Source: Clostridium sp. AM22-11AC
GTDB lineage: Bacteria > Bacillota > Clostridia > Lachnospirales > Lachnospiraceae
Assembly (NCBI RefSeq): GCF_003473545.1
Contig: NZ_QUCM01000003.1
Span: 125,472-189,471 of the forward strand
DNA: 64,000 bases
Reading direction: 5' to 3'
A program made the position numbers and the translations under genes. This document shows positions 8,945-18,100 of this stretch, one piece after another; the first letter of the stretch is position 1; each line of letters opens with the position of its first letter. Under the pieces are notes generated by a model that was not told the DNA's origin, did not search any database, and saw nothing but the letters and a program-made list of their open reading frames with translations.

Positions 8945-10138
8945 TCAGTCCAGTTTCGTCATATCCTGGGCCAGTATCCTTTTTAACATGTCCATGGCTC
9001 CGGGAGACATTCCCAGTATCCCTCTTTCATTGGTAAACAGGATACATTCTACCTTCATGGACTCTCCTGCCCGCAATGTCAGATGCTCCCAGGCCCGTCT
9101 TACCACCTGTTCCATAACCTTTTCACGAAGCCTCGGCACTGTCTCTAAAAGTTTTAATCCCTGATCTACAGTAACGGACTCTAAAATCTCCCGGATCAGC
9201 TCCGGTCCTGCACCGCAGGCACCGCCCCAGGCTGCCAGAGTTTCCATTCTTCCATCCGCTACAGAAGAATGGGTGTTCATCACACCGGCTGCCAGCTTGA
9301 TCAGCTTCCCTCCATGTCCGACTAACAGTACCTCCTCAATATTTTCCTGCACTGCCATGTCCAGAGAGTCACCAATAAAATTACTGCACTTTACAGCGTA
9401 ATCCAGATTTACATTCAACTCATCCCGTAAAAAGCTTTCCCCATAATTCCCCGGTGTCAGGATCATGCTTTTAAGTCCGGCCACATGTTTCTGATGCAAT
9501 TCTAACTGTATGGTATCGGTAAGTGCTTTCTCACTCATAGGCTCTACCATGCCACTGGTCCCCAAAAGGGAGATACCGCCTTTGATACCCATACGGGGAT
9601 TAAAGGTCTTTTTGCTGATTTCTATTCCCTGAGGAATAAATATTTCAATATGCAGACTGCCCTGAAATCCATATTGTCTGCAGGCTCTTTCCACATGGGT
9701 AAAGATCATTTCCCTTGGTACCGGATTAATAGCAGGTTTTCCTACTTCACAGGCCAGTCCCGGCTTTGTAACGATACCCACGCCCTCTCCTGCTGTAAGA
9801 TGAAGCCGGATAACCTCATTTTCCCAGATATAGCCTTCTGTCTCCGGTTTATCATCCCTAAATGATACTCTGGAATAGATAGCGATCCCATTGGTCACAT
9901 CCGGATCATCTCCGGAGTCCTTTCGCACAGCGCAGACTGCCTGCTCCTTTGTAAAACGGATCTCCTCGATCTCCAGATCCAGGTCTAGCCCCTTAGGTGT
10001 AGAGACTTTCACCTGACCCACCCGTTTCTGTCCAAGGAGCATAAGAGCCGCTGCCATAGAAGCCGCCGTCCCGCAGGTACCGGTGGTATAGCCCCATCTT
10101 AACTTTTTCTGATTTTTATATACATACATTTCTTCCAT
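8945..10138 (-). CDS. cbiD: Cobalt-precorrin-5B C1-methyltransferase CbiD
   Basis: CbiD methylates C1 of cobalt-precorrin-5B and is diagnostic for the anaerobic cobalamin route. The 397-aa protein has the family start LRWGYTTGTCGTAASMAAA, then DSGDDPDVTNG, GEGVGIVTKPGL and VGHGGKLIKLAAG. Two ATGs are possible: 10138 and 10129 (three codons in); neither has a strong Shine-Dalgarno, and I kept the upstream one. It is the first gene of the visible operon, 37 nt ahead of cbiF-cbiH, with its own promoter candidate upstream. Confidence 0.95.
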   Translation of the reverse strand: MEEMYVYKNQKKLRWGYTTGTCGTAASMAAALMLLGQKRVGQVKVSTPKGLDLDLEIEEIRFTKEQAVCAVRKDSGDDPDVTNGIAIYSRVSFRDDKPETEGYIWENEVIRLHLTAGEGVGIVTKPGLACEVGKPAINPVPREMIFTHVERACRQYGFQGSLHIEIFIPQGIEISKKTFNPRMGIKGGISLLGTSGMVEPMSEKALTDTIQLELHQKHVAGLKSMILTPGNYGESFLRDELNVNLDYAVKCSNFIGDSLDMAVQENIEEVLLVGHGGKLIKLAAGVMNTHSSVADGRMETLAAWGGACGAGPELIREILESVTVDQGLKLLETVPRLREKVMEQVVRRAWEHLTLRAGESMKVECILFTNERGILGMSPGAMDMLKRILAQDMTKLD

Positions 10139-10185
10139 AGCAAATACCCACAGACCCTTTATGATCTTAAAAATCCTCTTGTGGT

Positions 10186-10214
10186 ATCATACCATATTAC
10201 CCATTACTCTACAA
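10186..10214 (-). promoter_or_regulatory. Promoter candidate for the cobalamin operon
   Basis: On the minus strand TTGTAG is separated by 17 nt from TATGAT, about 48 nt before the cbiD start. The 129-nt gap upstream of cbiD is too short for a cobalamin riboswitch and I see no B12-box-like sequence in it. Confidence 0.6.
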
Positions 10215-10217
10215 CGC

Positions 10218-10240
10218 AAAAATGGGACCTTTCGGTCCCA
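10218..10240 (-). terminator. Terminator after the lysC-isomerase pair
   Basis: The minus strand reads TGGGACC, a GAAA tetraloop, GGTCCCA, then five T. It sits 28 nt after the isomerase stop and just upstream of the cobalamin operon promoter. Confidence 0.85.
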
Positions 10241-10267
10241 AAACTGTGTGTCTGCATATAGCGGCTT

Positions 10268-11107
10268 TTATACTGCATCGTATATTTTTTGTAAATACTC
10301 TACATCCTGATGATACCGCTCTTTTGTGGAATTTTCCAGAAGCATTGTAATATAAGGCTTGTCTTTTTTCAGGTTTTTCATTAAAGGTTCATAATGGAAC
10401 AGACCTTCCCCTACATGGGCAAATTCCGGTTTTCCTTCTTTCATCACGAAATCCTTTACATGAACAACCGAAATACGATCTCCGTAAAGACGAAATGCTT
10501 TATTGATCTCTTCATCCTGATCTGCAACATGCTCTGCACTGATCAGGTTTACCGGATCCAAAATTGCTTCCACATTTGGAGAATCAATGTCTTCTAAAAA
10601 TCTCCTCATGATCTCCGGGCAGTAAAGAGTATGATCATGAACCGCCTCTACTCCCACGATCACCCCTAATTTCTCCGCAGCAGATACAATTTCCCTCATG
10701 CTCTTTAATAACAACTGATAGCAGCCTTCTGTATAGGTATAGGGAACTACCTTAAAACCTGCATCATAACGTCCGGTTTCCGTTCCCACCATGTCGGCGC
10801 CTATAACCTTCGCATATTTTAAATGTTCAATAAACTTTGCTACTGCTTTCTGGCGTTCTTTCTCATCTGGATTTACAGGATTGATATAGCACCCCAGTAC
10901 AGCCACATGAATATCATTTTCATCCAGTTTTTTTCTGATCATCCGTGCAAATCCAGGCGAATAATGACCATGATCAAAATTATATCCGGCGATGGATTTT
11001 CCCATCGCCAGCTGGATCTGATCTACGTGATTGGCAGCAATTGTGTTTACCAGTGTATCAATATCCGTCTTTGGGCAGAGGTCATGGCATCTCATTCCAT
11101 AATTCAT
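10268..11107 (-). CDS. Sugar phosphate isomerase/epimerase-like TIM barrel protein
   Basis: This 279-aa soluble protein has the xylose-isomerase-like (AP endonuclease 2 / hydroxypyruvate isomerase) barrel pattern: GVEAVHDHT with the metal-binding glutamate, AILDPVNLISAEH, ISVVHVKDF with a metal-binding histidine, and HVGEG near the end, followed by MLLENS with the final glutamate. Substrate cannot be told from sequence. It begins 17 nt after aspartate kinase, with GGGGG about 7 nt before the ATG, so the two genes form an operon ended by the terminator at 10218-10240. No functional link to lysine or threonine synthesis is obvious. Confidence 0.85.
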   Translation of the reverse strand: MNYGMRCHDLCPKTDIDTLVNTIAANHVDQIQLAMGKSIAGYNFDHGHYSPGFARMIRKKLDENDIHVAVLGCYINPVNPDEKERQKAVAKFIEHLKYAKVIGADMVGTETGRYDAGFKVVPYTYTEGCYQLLLKSMREIVSAAEKLGVIVGVEAVHDHTLYCPEIMRRFLEDIDSPNVEAILDPVNLISAEHVADQDEEINKAFRLYGDRISVVHVKDFVMKEGKPEFAHVGEGLFHYEPLMKNLKKDKPYITMLLENSTKERYHQDVEYLQKIYDAV

Positions 11108-11124
11108 AGTTTTCCCCCAACAAT

Positions 11125-12444
11125 TTATAAATCTACAGTAATAAAGATATCATAAATCGCCTTGATAGCAGTCTCAAAATCAGCGTTCTTAACACCGATA
11201 ATGATATTCCATTCACTGGATCCCTGATCGATCATCTTTACATTGACTCTTGCATGTGCCAGTGCGGAGAAGATACGGCCTGCAGTGCCTCTGTTGGAGC
11301 GCATACCTCTGCCTACCACTGCGATCAGTGCCAGATCTGACTCTAATTCAATGGTATCCGGCTCTGCCACTCTGTGGATACCTGCTACTACAGACTGCTC
11401 ATAAGCCTCAAATTCTGACTGATGAACGAAAACAGTCATGGTATCGATACCGGATGGCATATGTTCAAAGTTGATGCCGTATTTTTCAAATACGCTTAAA
11501 ACTTTTCTCCCAAAACCAACCTCAGAATTCATCATTGCCTTTTCAATGTTGATAGAGCAGAAGCCCTTCTTACCTGCAATACCGGTAATGGTATGACGCG
11601 GCTTGCGGCAGGTAGTCTCTACGATCAGGGTTCCCTTATCATCCGGACGGTTGGTGTTGCGGATATTGATCGGGATACCTTCCTTACGTACCGGGAAAAT
11701 AGCATCTTCGTGAAGAACACTTGCACCCATGTAAGCCAGTTCACGAAGCTCTTTATAAGTAATAGTCTCAATAACCTCAGGGTCTTTGATAATTCTTGGG
11801 TCAGCTACTAAAAATCCGGAAACATCGGTCCAGTTCTCATAGAGATCTGCATGGATCGCTTTTGCAACGATAGAACCGGTTACATCAGAACCACCTCTGG
11901 AGAAGGTCTTTACAGTACCGTCATGACGGGAACCGTAAAATCCAGGGATAACTGCTCTCTCTACATGCTCTAATCGCTCAGAAAGCTCTTTATCGGTAGT
12001 GTCTGCTTCAAAGTTTCCATTATCATCAAAGAAAATAACCTCTGCAGCGTCAATAAACTCATATCCCAGATAATTTGCCATAACGATACCATTTAAGTAT
12101 TCGCCTCTGGAAGCAGCGTAATCTCTTCCTGCTTTTGCAAGAAAGTTTTCTTCAATTTTATCAAATTCATGATCCAGGTTCAGGTTCAGATCCAGTCCGT
12201 CAATGATCTCATTGTATCTTTCTTTGATCTTGTCAAGGATCTTCTTGTAAGAACGTCCCTCTGCTACTGCATCATAACATGCATACAGCATATCGGTTAC
12301 CTTCTCATCCTTGTCATTGCGCTTGCCTGGTGCAGACGGCACTACATATCTTCTGGATTTATCCGCTTTAATAATGTCAGCCACTTTTTTAAACTGCTTT
12401 GCATTTGCAAGTGAACTGCCTCCGAACTTAACCACTTTCTTCAT
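11125..12444 (-). CDS. lysC: Aspartate kinase
   Basis: Aspartate kinase phosphorylates aspartate, the first step to lysine, threonine and methionine. The 439-aa protein starts MKKVVKFGGSSLANA, has the kinase motif TFSRGGSDVTGS and the regulatory region with two ACT domains (about 290-439; one holds LIAVVGRGMRSNRGTAGRIF). A frame opens 11 codons earlier, but the ATG at 12444 has AGGGAG 9 nt upstream and matches the family start. It is a monofunctional form without homoserine dehydrogenase. A strong promoter lies 76 nt upstream. Confidence 0.95.
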   Translation of the reverse strand: MKKVVKFGGSSLANAKQFKKVADIIKADKSRRYVVPSAPGKRNDKDEKVTDMLYACYDAVAEGRSYKKILDKIKERYNEIIDGLDLNLNLDHEFDKIEENFLAKAGRDYAASRGEYLNGIVMANYLGYEFIDAAEVIFFDDNGNFEADTTDKELSERLEHVERAVIPGFYGSRHDGTVKTFSRGGSDVTGSIVAKAIHADLYENWTDVSGFLVADPRIIKDPEVIETITYKELRELAYMGASVLHEDAIFPVRKEGIPINIRNTNRPDDKGTLIVETTCRKPRHTITGIAGKKGFCSINIEKAMMNSEVGFGRKVLSVFEKYGINFEHMPSGIDTMTVFVHQSEFEAYEQSVVAGIHRVAEPDTIELESDLALIAVVGRGMRSNRGTAGRIFSALAHARVNVKMIDQGSSEWNIIIGVKNADFETAIKAIYDIFITVDL

Positions 12445-12519
12445 GATCTTTATCTCCCTTAAATCGTAGTAAAACACACCTTTTTGATCAGTCTCTGATT
12501 TAGTGCGTTACAAGTGCAA

Positions 12520-12548
12520 ATGATACCGTACTTTTCCCATCATGTCAA
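12520..12548 (-). promoter_or_regulatory. Promoter of aspartate kinase
   Basis: The minus strand has TTGACA, 17 nt, TATCAT, giving a leader of about 70 nt before the lysC ATG. The leader is too short for a lysine riboswitch. Confidence 0.8.
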
Positions 12549-12560
12549 TAGTTTTGGACT

Positions 12561-12599
12561 AAAAAATTTGCCGTGCAAGGACAAATGTCTTTGCACGGC
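12561..12599 (-). terminator. Terminator after the HD hydrolase gene
   Basis: A 13-bp stem with one G-U pair (GCCGTGCAAAGAC / GTCCTTGCACGGC, loop ATTT) is followed on the minus strand by AAATTTTTT. It ends the HD-domain gene 75 nt downstream of its stop. Confidence 0.8.
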
Positions 12600-12673
12600 A
12601 TACTTTAAAATGGTTCTGTCTTTTATTTAACGTTTTATTTAAGCTTCTGCTCTTAGCCTATTAACGCAGCATT

Positions 12674-13255
12674 TTAATTTTCCATTTCCTTGTTTACAGA
12701 CTCTTCACAGGAACGCATGGCAAGAATGGTCTTTTCCATCAGTTCTTCCAGTGTCCAGCCCAGGGTTTCCGCACCTTCACGGATCACATCCCTGGAACAT
12801 CCGGCAGCAAACTTTTTATCTTTGAATTTCTTTTTAAGGCTGGAAACTTCCATATCCATTACGCTGCGGGAAGGACGCATTCTGGCTGCTGCTCCTACAA
12901 GACCTGTAAGCTCATCTACTGCAAAAAGCACCTTTTCCATCTCATGTTCCGGCTTTACATCACAGGCAATGCCGTAACCATGGCTGCAGATGGCGTGGAT
13001 CAGCTCTTCTTCTGCTCCTGCTTCTCTTAACAGCTCTGGCGCCTTGATACAGTGCTGTTCCGGATACATTTCAAAATCAATATCGTGAAGAAGTCCTGCC
13101 ATAGCCCAGAAATCCGCATCTTCACCGTATCCCAGTTCATTTGCAAACCATCTCATGGTTCCCTCTACTGTAAGACCATGTAAAATATGAAATGGCTCCT
13201 TATTATACTTTTTCAGTAATTCCAATCCCTGTTCTCTTGTAAGTTTCGTAGTCAT
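12674..13255 (-). CDS. HD-domain protein (predicted metal-dependent phosphohydrolase)
   Basis: This 193-aa protein has an HD domain: the paired residues are seen in AGLLHDIDFEMYP, with a histidine in MRWFANEL-preceding HGLTVEG and a further one in ICSHGYG. Such proteins usually hydrolyse phosphate esters or nucleotides; the substrate cannot be inferred. Spacing to its neighbours and its own promoter and terminator make it a single-gene unit. GGAAAGGAAG precedes the ATG. No membrane segment is present. Confidence 0.85.
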   Translation of the reverse strand: MTTKLTREQGLELLKKYNKEPFHILHGLTVEGTMRWFANELGYGEDADFWAMAGLLHDIDFEMYPEQHCIKAPELLREAGAEEELIHAICSHGYGIACDVKPEHEMEKVLFAVDELTGLVGAAARMRPSRSVMDMEVSSLKKKFKDKKFAAGCSRDVIREGAETLGWTLEELMEKTILAMRSCEESVNKEMEN

Positions 13256-13323
13256 CTCTTCTGCTTCCTTTCCACCGGATATTCAGATATATCCTGTAGG
13301 AATATATCTTTTTATTTTTCACT

Positions 13324-13352
13324 ATTATAATTCTCACATGTAAAAAATGCAA
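13324..13352 (-). promoter_or_regulatory. Promoter of the HD-domain gene
   Basis: TTGCAT, 17 nt, TATAAT on the minus strand. Downstream, at 13285-13309, lies the inverted repeat AGATATAT-N9-ATATATCT, which could be an operator or a leader hairpin. Confidence 0.65.
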
Positions 13353-13363
13353 GGCTGACTGCC

Positions 13364-13392
13364 TTGAAAATCCTTAAGACTGTGATTATACT
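13364..13392 (+). promoter_or_regulatory. Promoter of the GNAT gene
   Basis: TTGAAA, 17 nt, TATACT on the plus strand, about 48 nt before the ATG at 13441. It nearly abuts the divergent HD promoter. Confidence 0.65.
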
Positions 13393-13440
13393 GTTACTAA
13401 AATAATATAAATGACGAAAGAGTTAAAAGGAGGTATCCCT

Positions 13441-13959
13441 ATGTTAAATTACAGAACCGCCCAAACAGCAGACCTGCCTGCCATGATGAAAATGGTAGAA
13501 GAAGCCAAAGAAGGATTTCGGGCTAGAAATATTGACCAGTGGCAAAAGGGAGAACCAAACGAACAGGGGCTTACAGAAGGCATTGAAAAAAGCGTTGTAC
13601 ATGTCCTGGAAGAAAATGGAGAAGTTTTAGGCATGATCACCGTTGTGCCCGGTCCTGAAGCCGACTACGCTGTTATCGACGGCGCCTGGCTGAATGACGA
13701 GCCTTATTTTGCTTTCCACAGAGTCTGCGTATCCGAGGCACACAAAGGAAAAGGATTGGCTGCAAGCCTCTTCTCTTATTCTGAGGCATTTGCAAAAGAA
13801 AAGGGTGTCAGAAACATTCGTATCGACACCCATCCGGACAATCTCTCCATGCAGAAAGCATTAGCCAAAAATGGCTATACTTTCTGCGGAAAGATCACAT
13901 TATGTTCCGGAAGCGAAGCCGGAGATCCCCGGTTCGCCTACCAGAAAATTTTAAATTAA
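13441..13959 (+). CDS. GNAT family N-acetyltransferase
   Basis: This 172-aa protein is a GCN5-related acetyltransferase. The acetyl-CoA binding motif is VCVSEAHKGKGLAASLF (motif A, about residues 98-114), followed by IRIDTHPDNLSMQKAL-type motif B and NGYTFCGKI. The frame opens 10 codons earlier, but the ATG at 13441 has a near-perfect AAGGAGG 7 nt upstream. Substrate is unknown. It is a lone plus-strand gene between two minus-strand units. Confidence 0.88.
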   Translation: MLNYRTAQTADLPAMMKMVEEAKEGFRARNIDQWQKGEPNEQGLTEGIEKSVVHVLEENGEVLGMITVVPGPEADYAVIDGAWLNDEPYFAFHRVCVSEAHKGKGLAASLFSYSEAFAKEKGVRNIRIDTHPDNLSMQKALAKNGYTFCGKITLCSGSEAGDPRFAYQKILN

Positions 13960-14002
13960 TGCATATAGCGTTGGTTTGACCTGAGATTGGTCATGAGCCC
14001 AA

Positions 14003-14869
14003 TTATACCCCGCTGAAAGCGCTGTAACCGCCGTCTACAGGCAGTACAATGCCATTTACAAAGCCGGCTGCATCATCACTTGCCAAAAACAGGGCTGCGC
14101 CGATCAGCTCCTCTGGATTACCAAAACGTCCCATAGGAGTTCCGGCAATGATGTCTCCGGCTCTGTCTGTGTAGGAGCCATCCTTGTTAAATAACAGATC
14201 ATGGTTCTGCTCTGCTGCATAAAATCCCGGTACAATGGCATTGCAGCGGATGCCACTCTGTCCAAAGTGGATCGCCAGCCACTGAGTCAGGCTCTGGACA
14301 GCGCTTTTTGCATTGGAATAAGCCATAACCTTGGAAAGAGGAAGGATAGAGGAAACAGAAGCGATATTGATAATGCTTCCCTTTCTCTTTTCCACCATAT
14401 CTCTGGTAAATACCTGGATAGGCAGTAAGGTTCCCATGTAATTCAGATCCATTACATTTCTGATATTCTCTTCCTTCAGATCCCAGAAAGAATAATCGTC
14501 CTCCTGTTTTTCCTTCTTTAACATTTTTACAGAGGCAATGGCTCCCGGCTGGTTTCCCCCCGCGCCGTTAATCAGGATATCGCAGCTTCCCAGCGCTGCT
14601 TTGATCTGCTCATAAGTCTTTACCAGTTCTTCTTTATCCAGTACATTGCAGCTGTAGCCTTTTACTGTTGCTTCTTTGCTGTATTCATTTTTGGCATTTT
14701 CTGTAAGGGTCTCAGACATTTTCGCCAGTTTTTCCTTATTGCGCCCGATAATGGCAACTTTCGCCCCGTTCACAGCCAGACCATATGCCATAGCAGAACA
14801 AAGCACACCGCTTCCTCCTGTTACAATGGCTGTTTTTCCTGTAAGATCCACACTAAAAGGTACTTTCAT
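14003..14869 (-). CDS. SDR family oxidoreductase, fructuronate reductase / mannonate oxidoreductase type
   Basis: This 288-aa short-chain dehydrogenase has the nucleotide motif TGGSGVLCSAMA near the N-terminus, NGAGGNQPGA, the catalytic region NIASVSS and YSNAKSA (Tyr-x-x-x-Lys), and the C-terminal VNGIVLPVDGGYSAFSG. The GGNQPGA and DLNYMGTLLPIQVF segments are typical of the SDR-type D-mannonate oxidoreductases (fructuronate reductases) of Firmicutes, which act in glucuronate breakdown. No other uronate gene is nearby. AGAGGAG lies 5 nt before the ATG. A GGTATACC palindrome upstream resembles hexuronate operators. Confidence 0.82.
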   Translation of the reverse strand: MKVPFSVDLTGKTAIVTGGSGVLCSAMAYGLAVNGAKVAIIGRNKEKLAKMSETLTENAKNEYSKEATVKGYSCNVLDKEELVKTYEQIKAALGSCDILINGAGGNQPGAIASVKMLKKEKQEDDYSFWDLKEENIRNVMDLNYMGTLLPIQVFTRDMVEKRKGSIINIASVSSILPLSKVMAYSNAKSAVQSLTQWLAIHFGQSGIRCNAIVPGFYAAEQNHDLLFNKDGSYTDRAGDIIAGTPMGRFGNPEELIGAALFLASDDAAGFVNGIVLPVDGGYSAFSGV

Positions 14870-14960
14870 CGCTTCTCCTCTTTCCGCGCCCTTTAGGGCA
14901 CTGTTTTATATTTACTGATACATGAAACATATGTAGGTAACATGTATGATCATCCTGCAT

Positions 14961-14979
14961 CGGCATACCGGTATACCGG
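14961..14979. promoter_or_regulatory. Operator-like palindrome CCGGTATACCGG
   Basis: A perfect 12-bp palindrome at 14968-14979 overlaps a second imperfect half (CGGCATACC). It lies just downstream of the SDR promoter's -10. The GGTATACC core resembles sites bound by GntR-family hexuronate regulators (UxuR/ExuR type), which fits the predicted enzyme. Confidence 0.45.
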
Positions 14980-14992
14980 ACATATATATCAA

Positions 14993-15021
14993 TATATAAT
15001 ATAAAATATGCTTCCCGTCAA
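14993..15021 (-). promoter_or_regulatory. Promoter of the SDR gene
   Basis: TTGACG, 17 nt, TATATA on the minus strand, giving a leader of about 115 nt that contains the operator-like palindrome. Confidence 0.65.
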
Positions 15022-15071
15022 CTGGTATTCTAAACTTTATTTTATTAAATTTTCCCCCTTTTCATCAATAC

Positions 15072-15118
15072 AAAAATCCCGGAAGATAATCCGAATTTCT
15101 CAAGACCGTCTTCCGGGA
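15072..15118 (-). terminator. Terminator of purL
   Basis: Minus strand: TCCCGGAAGA ... TCTTCCGGGA (10-bp stem, 22-nt loop) followed by TTTTTG, about 40 nt after the purL stop. Confidence 0.85.
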
Positions 15119-15157
15119 CATTTTACAATATTACACTACCTGTGTCATAGCTTACTC

Positions 15158-18100
15158 TTACTTAAAGTACTTCACACCAGACTCAAAGATCTTCATATCC
15201 TGTTCGCCGTAAATGTTCATGGCAACTGCCTCGCCTCTTCTCTCAGAGTGAGCCATCTTACCAAGGATACGGCCATCCGGGCTTGTGATACCTTCGATTG
15301 CCATGTAGGAACCGTTTGGATTCCAGTATTCGTCCATGGTCACATTGCCCTTATCGTCTACATACTGGGTCGCTACCTGGCCATTTGCGATCAGGCGGTG
15401 GAGCCATGCTTCGTCTGCTACGAAACGTCCTTCACCGTGGGAAGCCGGATTGCAGTATACACCGCCCAGTTTTGCTTCTGCCAGCCATGGGGACTTATTT
15501 GTCATAACCTTGGTGTAAACCATCTTGGAAATATGGCGTCCAATGGTGTTCATAGCCAGTGTAGGAGAATTTGGCTTCTGCTCTGTGATCTTTCCTTCCG
15601 GAACAAGGCCTAACTTGATCAGGGCCTGGAAACCGTTGCAGATACCAAGCATAAGTCCGTCACGTTCATTTAACAGCTTTTCTACCTCTTCCTTGATCAC
15701 TGCATTGCGGAATACAGTTGCAAAGAATTTAGCGGAACCGTCTGGCTCATCACCAGCGGAGAAGCCGCCTGGGAACATGATGATCTGTGCCTTTGCGATC
15801 TCTTTCTTGTATTCTTCTACAGACTCACGGATATCCTGTGCACTTAAGTTCTTAAATACCTTTGTTACTACCTTTGCGCCTGCACGTTCAAAGGCTTTTG
15901 TGCTGTCGTACTCGCAGTTAGTACCAGGGAATACAGGGATAAATACTTCCGGCTGTGCCAGCTTGTGGTCGCAGATGTAAATAGTATCTGTATCGTAAAG
16001 CTTTTCTTCTATCTTTGCAGCTTCGCCTGTCTTTTCTTTGCCTGTAACAGTTGGGAATACGTCCTCTAAGGTCTTCATCCAGCTTGCTAAAGCTTCATCC
16101 ATGGTAATGGTGGTATTTCCATATTCAAATACACCCTTGTCTGTTACTTCGCCAAGTAAAGTATATGGGATGGAAAGTTCTCCCACTTTTCCTTCTGCTA
16201 CTTCGCATACGATATTGCCCCAGCCTGCGCCAAAGAAATCTCTTGGATCTACATTGTGCTCGATCTTAACGCCCATCTTGTTGCCGAATGCCATCTTGCT
16301 TACAGCTTCCGCAGCGCCTCTGCCTTCTACTGCATATGCAGAAAGGATCTTTCCAGCCTTGATATCTTCAAACAGCTTTCCGTAGCCGTCCATGATCTGG
16401 GCGTAATCCGGCAGATCATAGTTATCACGGTTGATCTTAAATTCTACGATCTTGCTTCCTGCTTTCTTAAATTCAGGAGTAATGATGTTCTTGCAGCTGT
16501 TTACATCTACTGCAAAGGAAACAAGTGTCGGAGGTACATTGATCTCACCGTGTTCATCATCAAAGGTACCGGACATACTGTCCTTACCGCCGATGGAAGG
16601 AAGTCCAAAGCCCATCTGCGCATTGTAAGCACCAAGGAGTGCTGCAAATGGCTGGCTCCATCTGGTTGGGTCGCTGCTCATTCTGCGGAAGTATTCCTGG
16701 AAAGTAAAGCGGATCTTTTTATAATCACCGCCTGCAGCCACGATCTTTGCTACAGAAGAGACAACTGCATAAACAGCGCCATGGTATGGGCTCCAGCTGG
16801 AAAGATATGGATCAAAGCCGTAGCTCATCATGGTAACGGTATCTGTATGTCCTTCTAATACAGGAAGCTTTGCTACCATGGACTGTGTTTCTGTCAGCTG
16901 ATATTTGCCGCCAAATGGCATAAATACAGAACCTGCGCCAATAGAACCGTCAAAACGCTCTACCAGTCCCTTCTGTGAGCACACATTTAAGTCGGACAGC
17001 ATGTTCAGCCATTTATCTTTTACATTTCCTACTTCTTTCTTATCAAAAAGATTTCCCTCATGTGCAGGAACCTCTAAGGTAACATCTGCTTCCTGATGAG
17101 CGCCGTTTGTATCAAGGAAAGCACGGCTGATATCTACAATGGTCTTTCCTCTCCAGTTCATCACCAGTCTTGGATCTTCAGTTACAACTGCAACGGTAAC
17201 TGCTTCCAGGTTTTCTTCTGCTGCATAGCCTAAGAATTTCTCTACGTCAGCAGGATCAACTACAACTGCCATACGCTCCTGGGACTCGGAAATAGCGATC
17301 TCAGTACCGTCAAGACCTGCATATTTCTTCGGAACCTTGTCCAGGTCGATCTGAAGACCTGCTGCCAGCTCACCGATTGCAACAGATACACCGCCTGCAC
17401 CAAAGTCATTACATTTTTTAATAATGGAGCTTACTTCCGGACGACGGAACATTCTCTGGATCTTACGCTCGGTAGGTGCATTTCCTTTCTGTACCTCTGC
17501 ACCGCATACCTCAATAGAAGCAGTGGTGTGTACCTTGGAAGAACCGGTAGCACCTCCAATACCGTCACGGCCGGTACGACCGCCTAAAAGGATAATGATA
17601 TCTCCTGGATCAGAGGTTAAACGCTTTACATATTTTCTTGGAGCAGCGCCCATAACAGCACCGATCTCCATTCTCTTAGCTACATAACCTGGATGATATA
17701 ATTCTTTTACATAACCGGTTGCCAGACCGATCTGGTTTCCATAAGAAGAATATCCGGCAGCTGCGCTGGTAACGATCTTTCTCTGAGGAAGTTTGCCCTT
17801 TAAAGTCTCATTTAATGGCTTTGTAGGATCTGCTGCACCGGTAACACGCATTGCCTGATATACATAAGTACGGCCGGATAACGGATCACGGATGGCACCG
17901 CCTAAGCAAGTAGCCGCGCCGCCGAAAGGCTCGATCTCTGTTGGGTGGTTGTGAGTCTCATTTTTAAAATTTACCAGCCACTCTTCTGTCTTTCCGTCGA
18001 TCTCAACAGGAACTACGATGCTGCAGGCATTGATCTCGTCAGACTCTTCCTGGTCTTCTAACTTGCCTTCGCTGCGCAGCTTCTTCATTGCCATAAGAGC

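Noticed and set aside
10139..10267. Cobalamin riboswitch upstream of cbiD
   Set aside because: The gap is 129 nt, is mostly taken by the isomerase terminator and a promoter, and has no B12-box-like sequence.
12445..12519. Lysine riboswitch upstream of aspartate kinase
   Set aside because: The promoter leaves a leader of about 70 nt, far too short for an L-box.
16256..16858. 200-aa plus-strand ORF inside purL
   Set aside because: Antisense to conserved PurL sequence; no independent signal.
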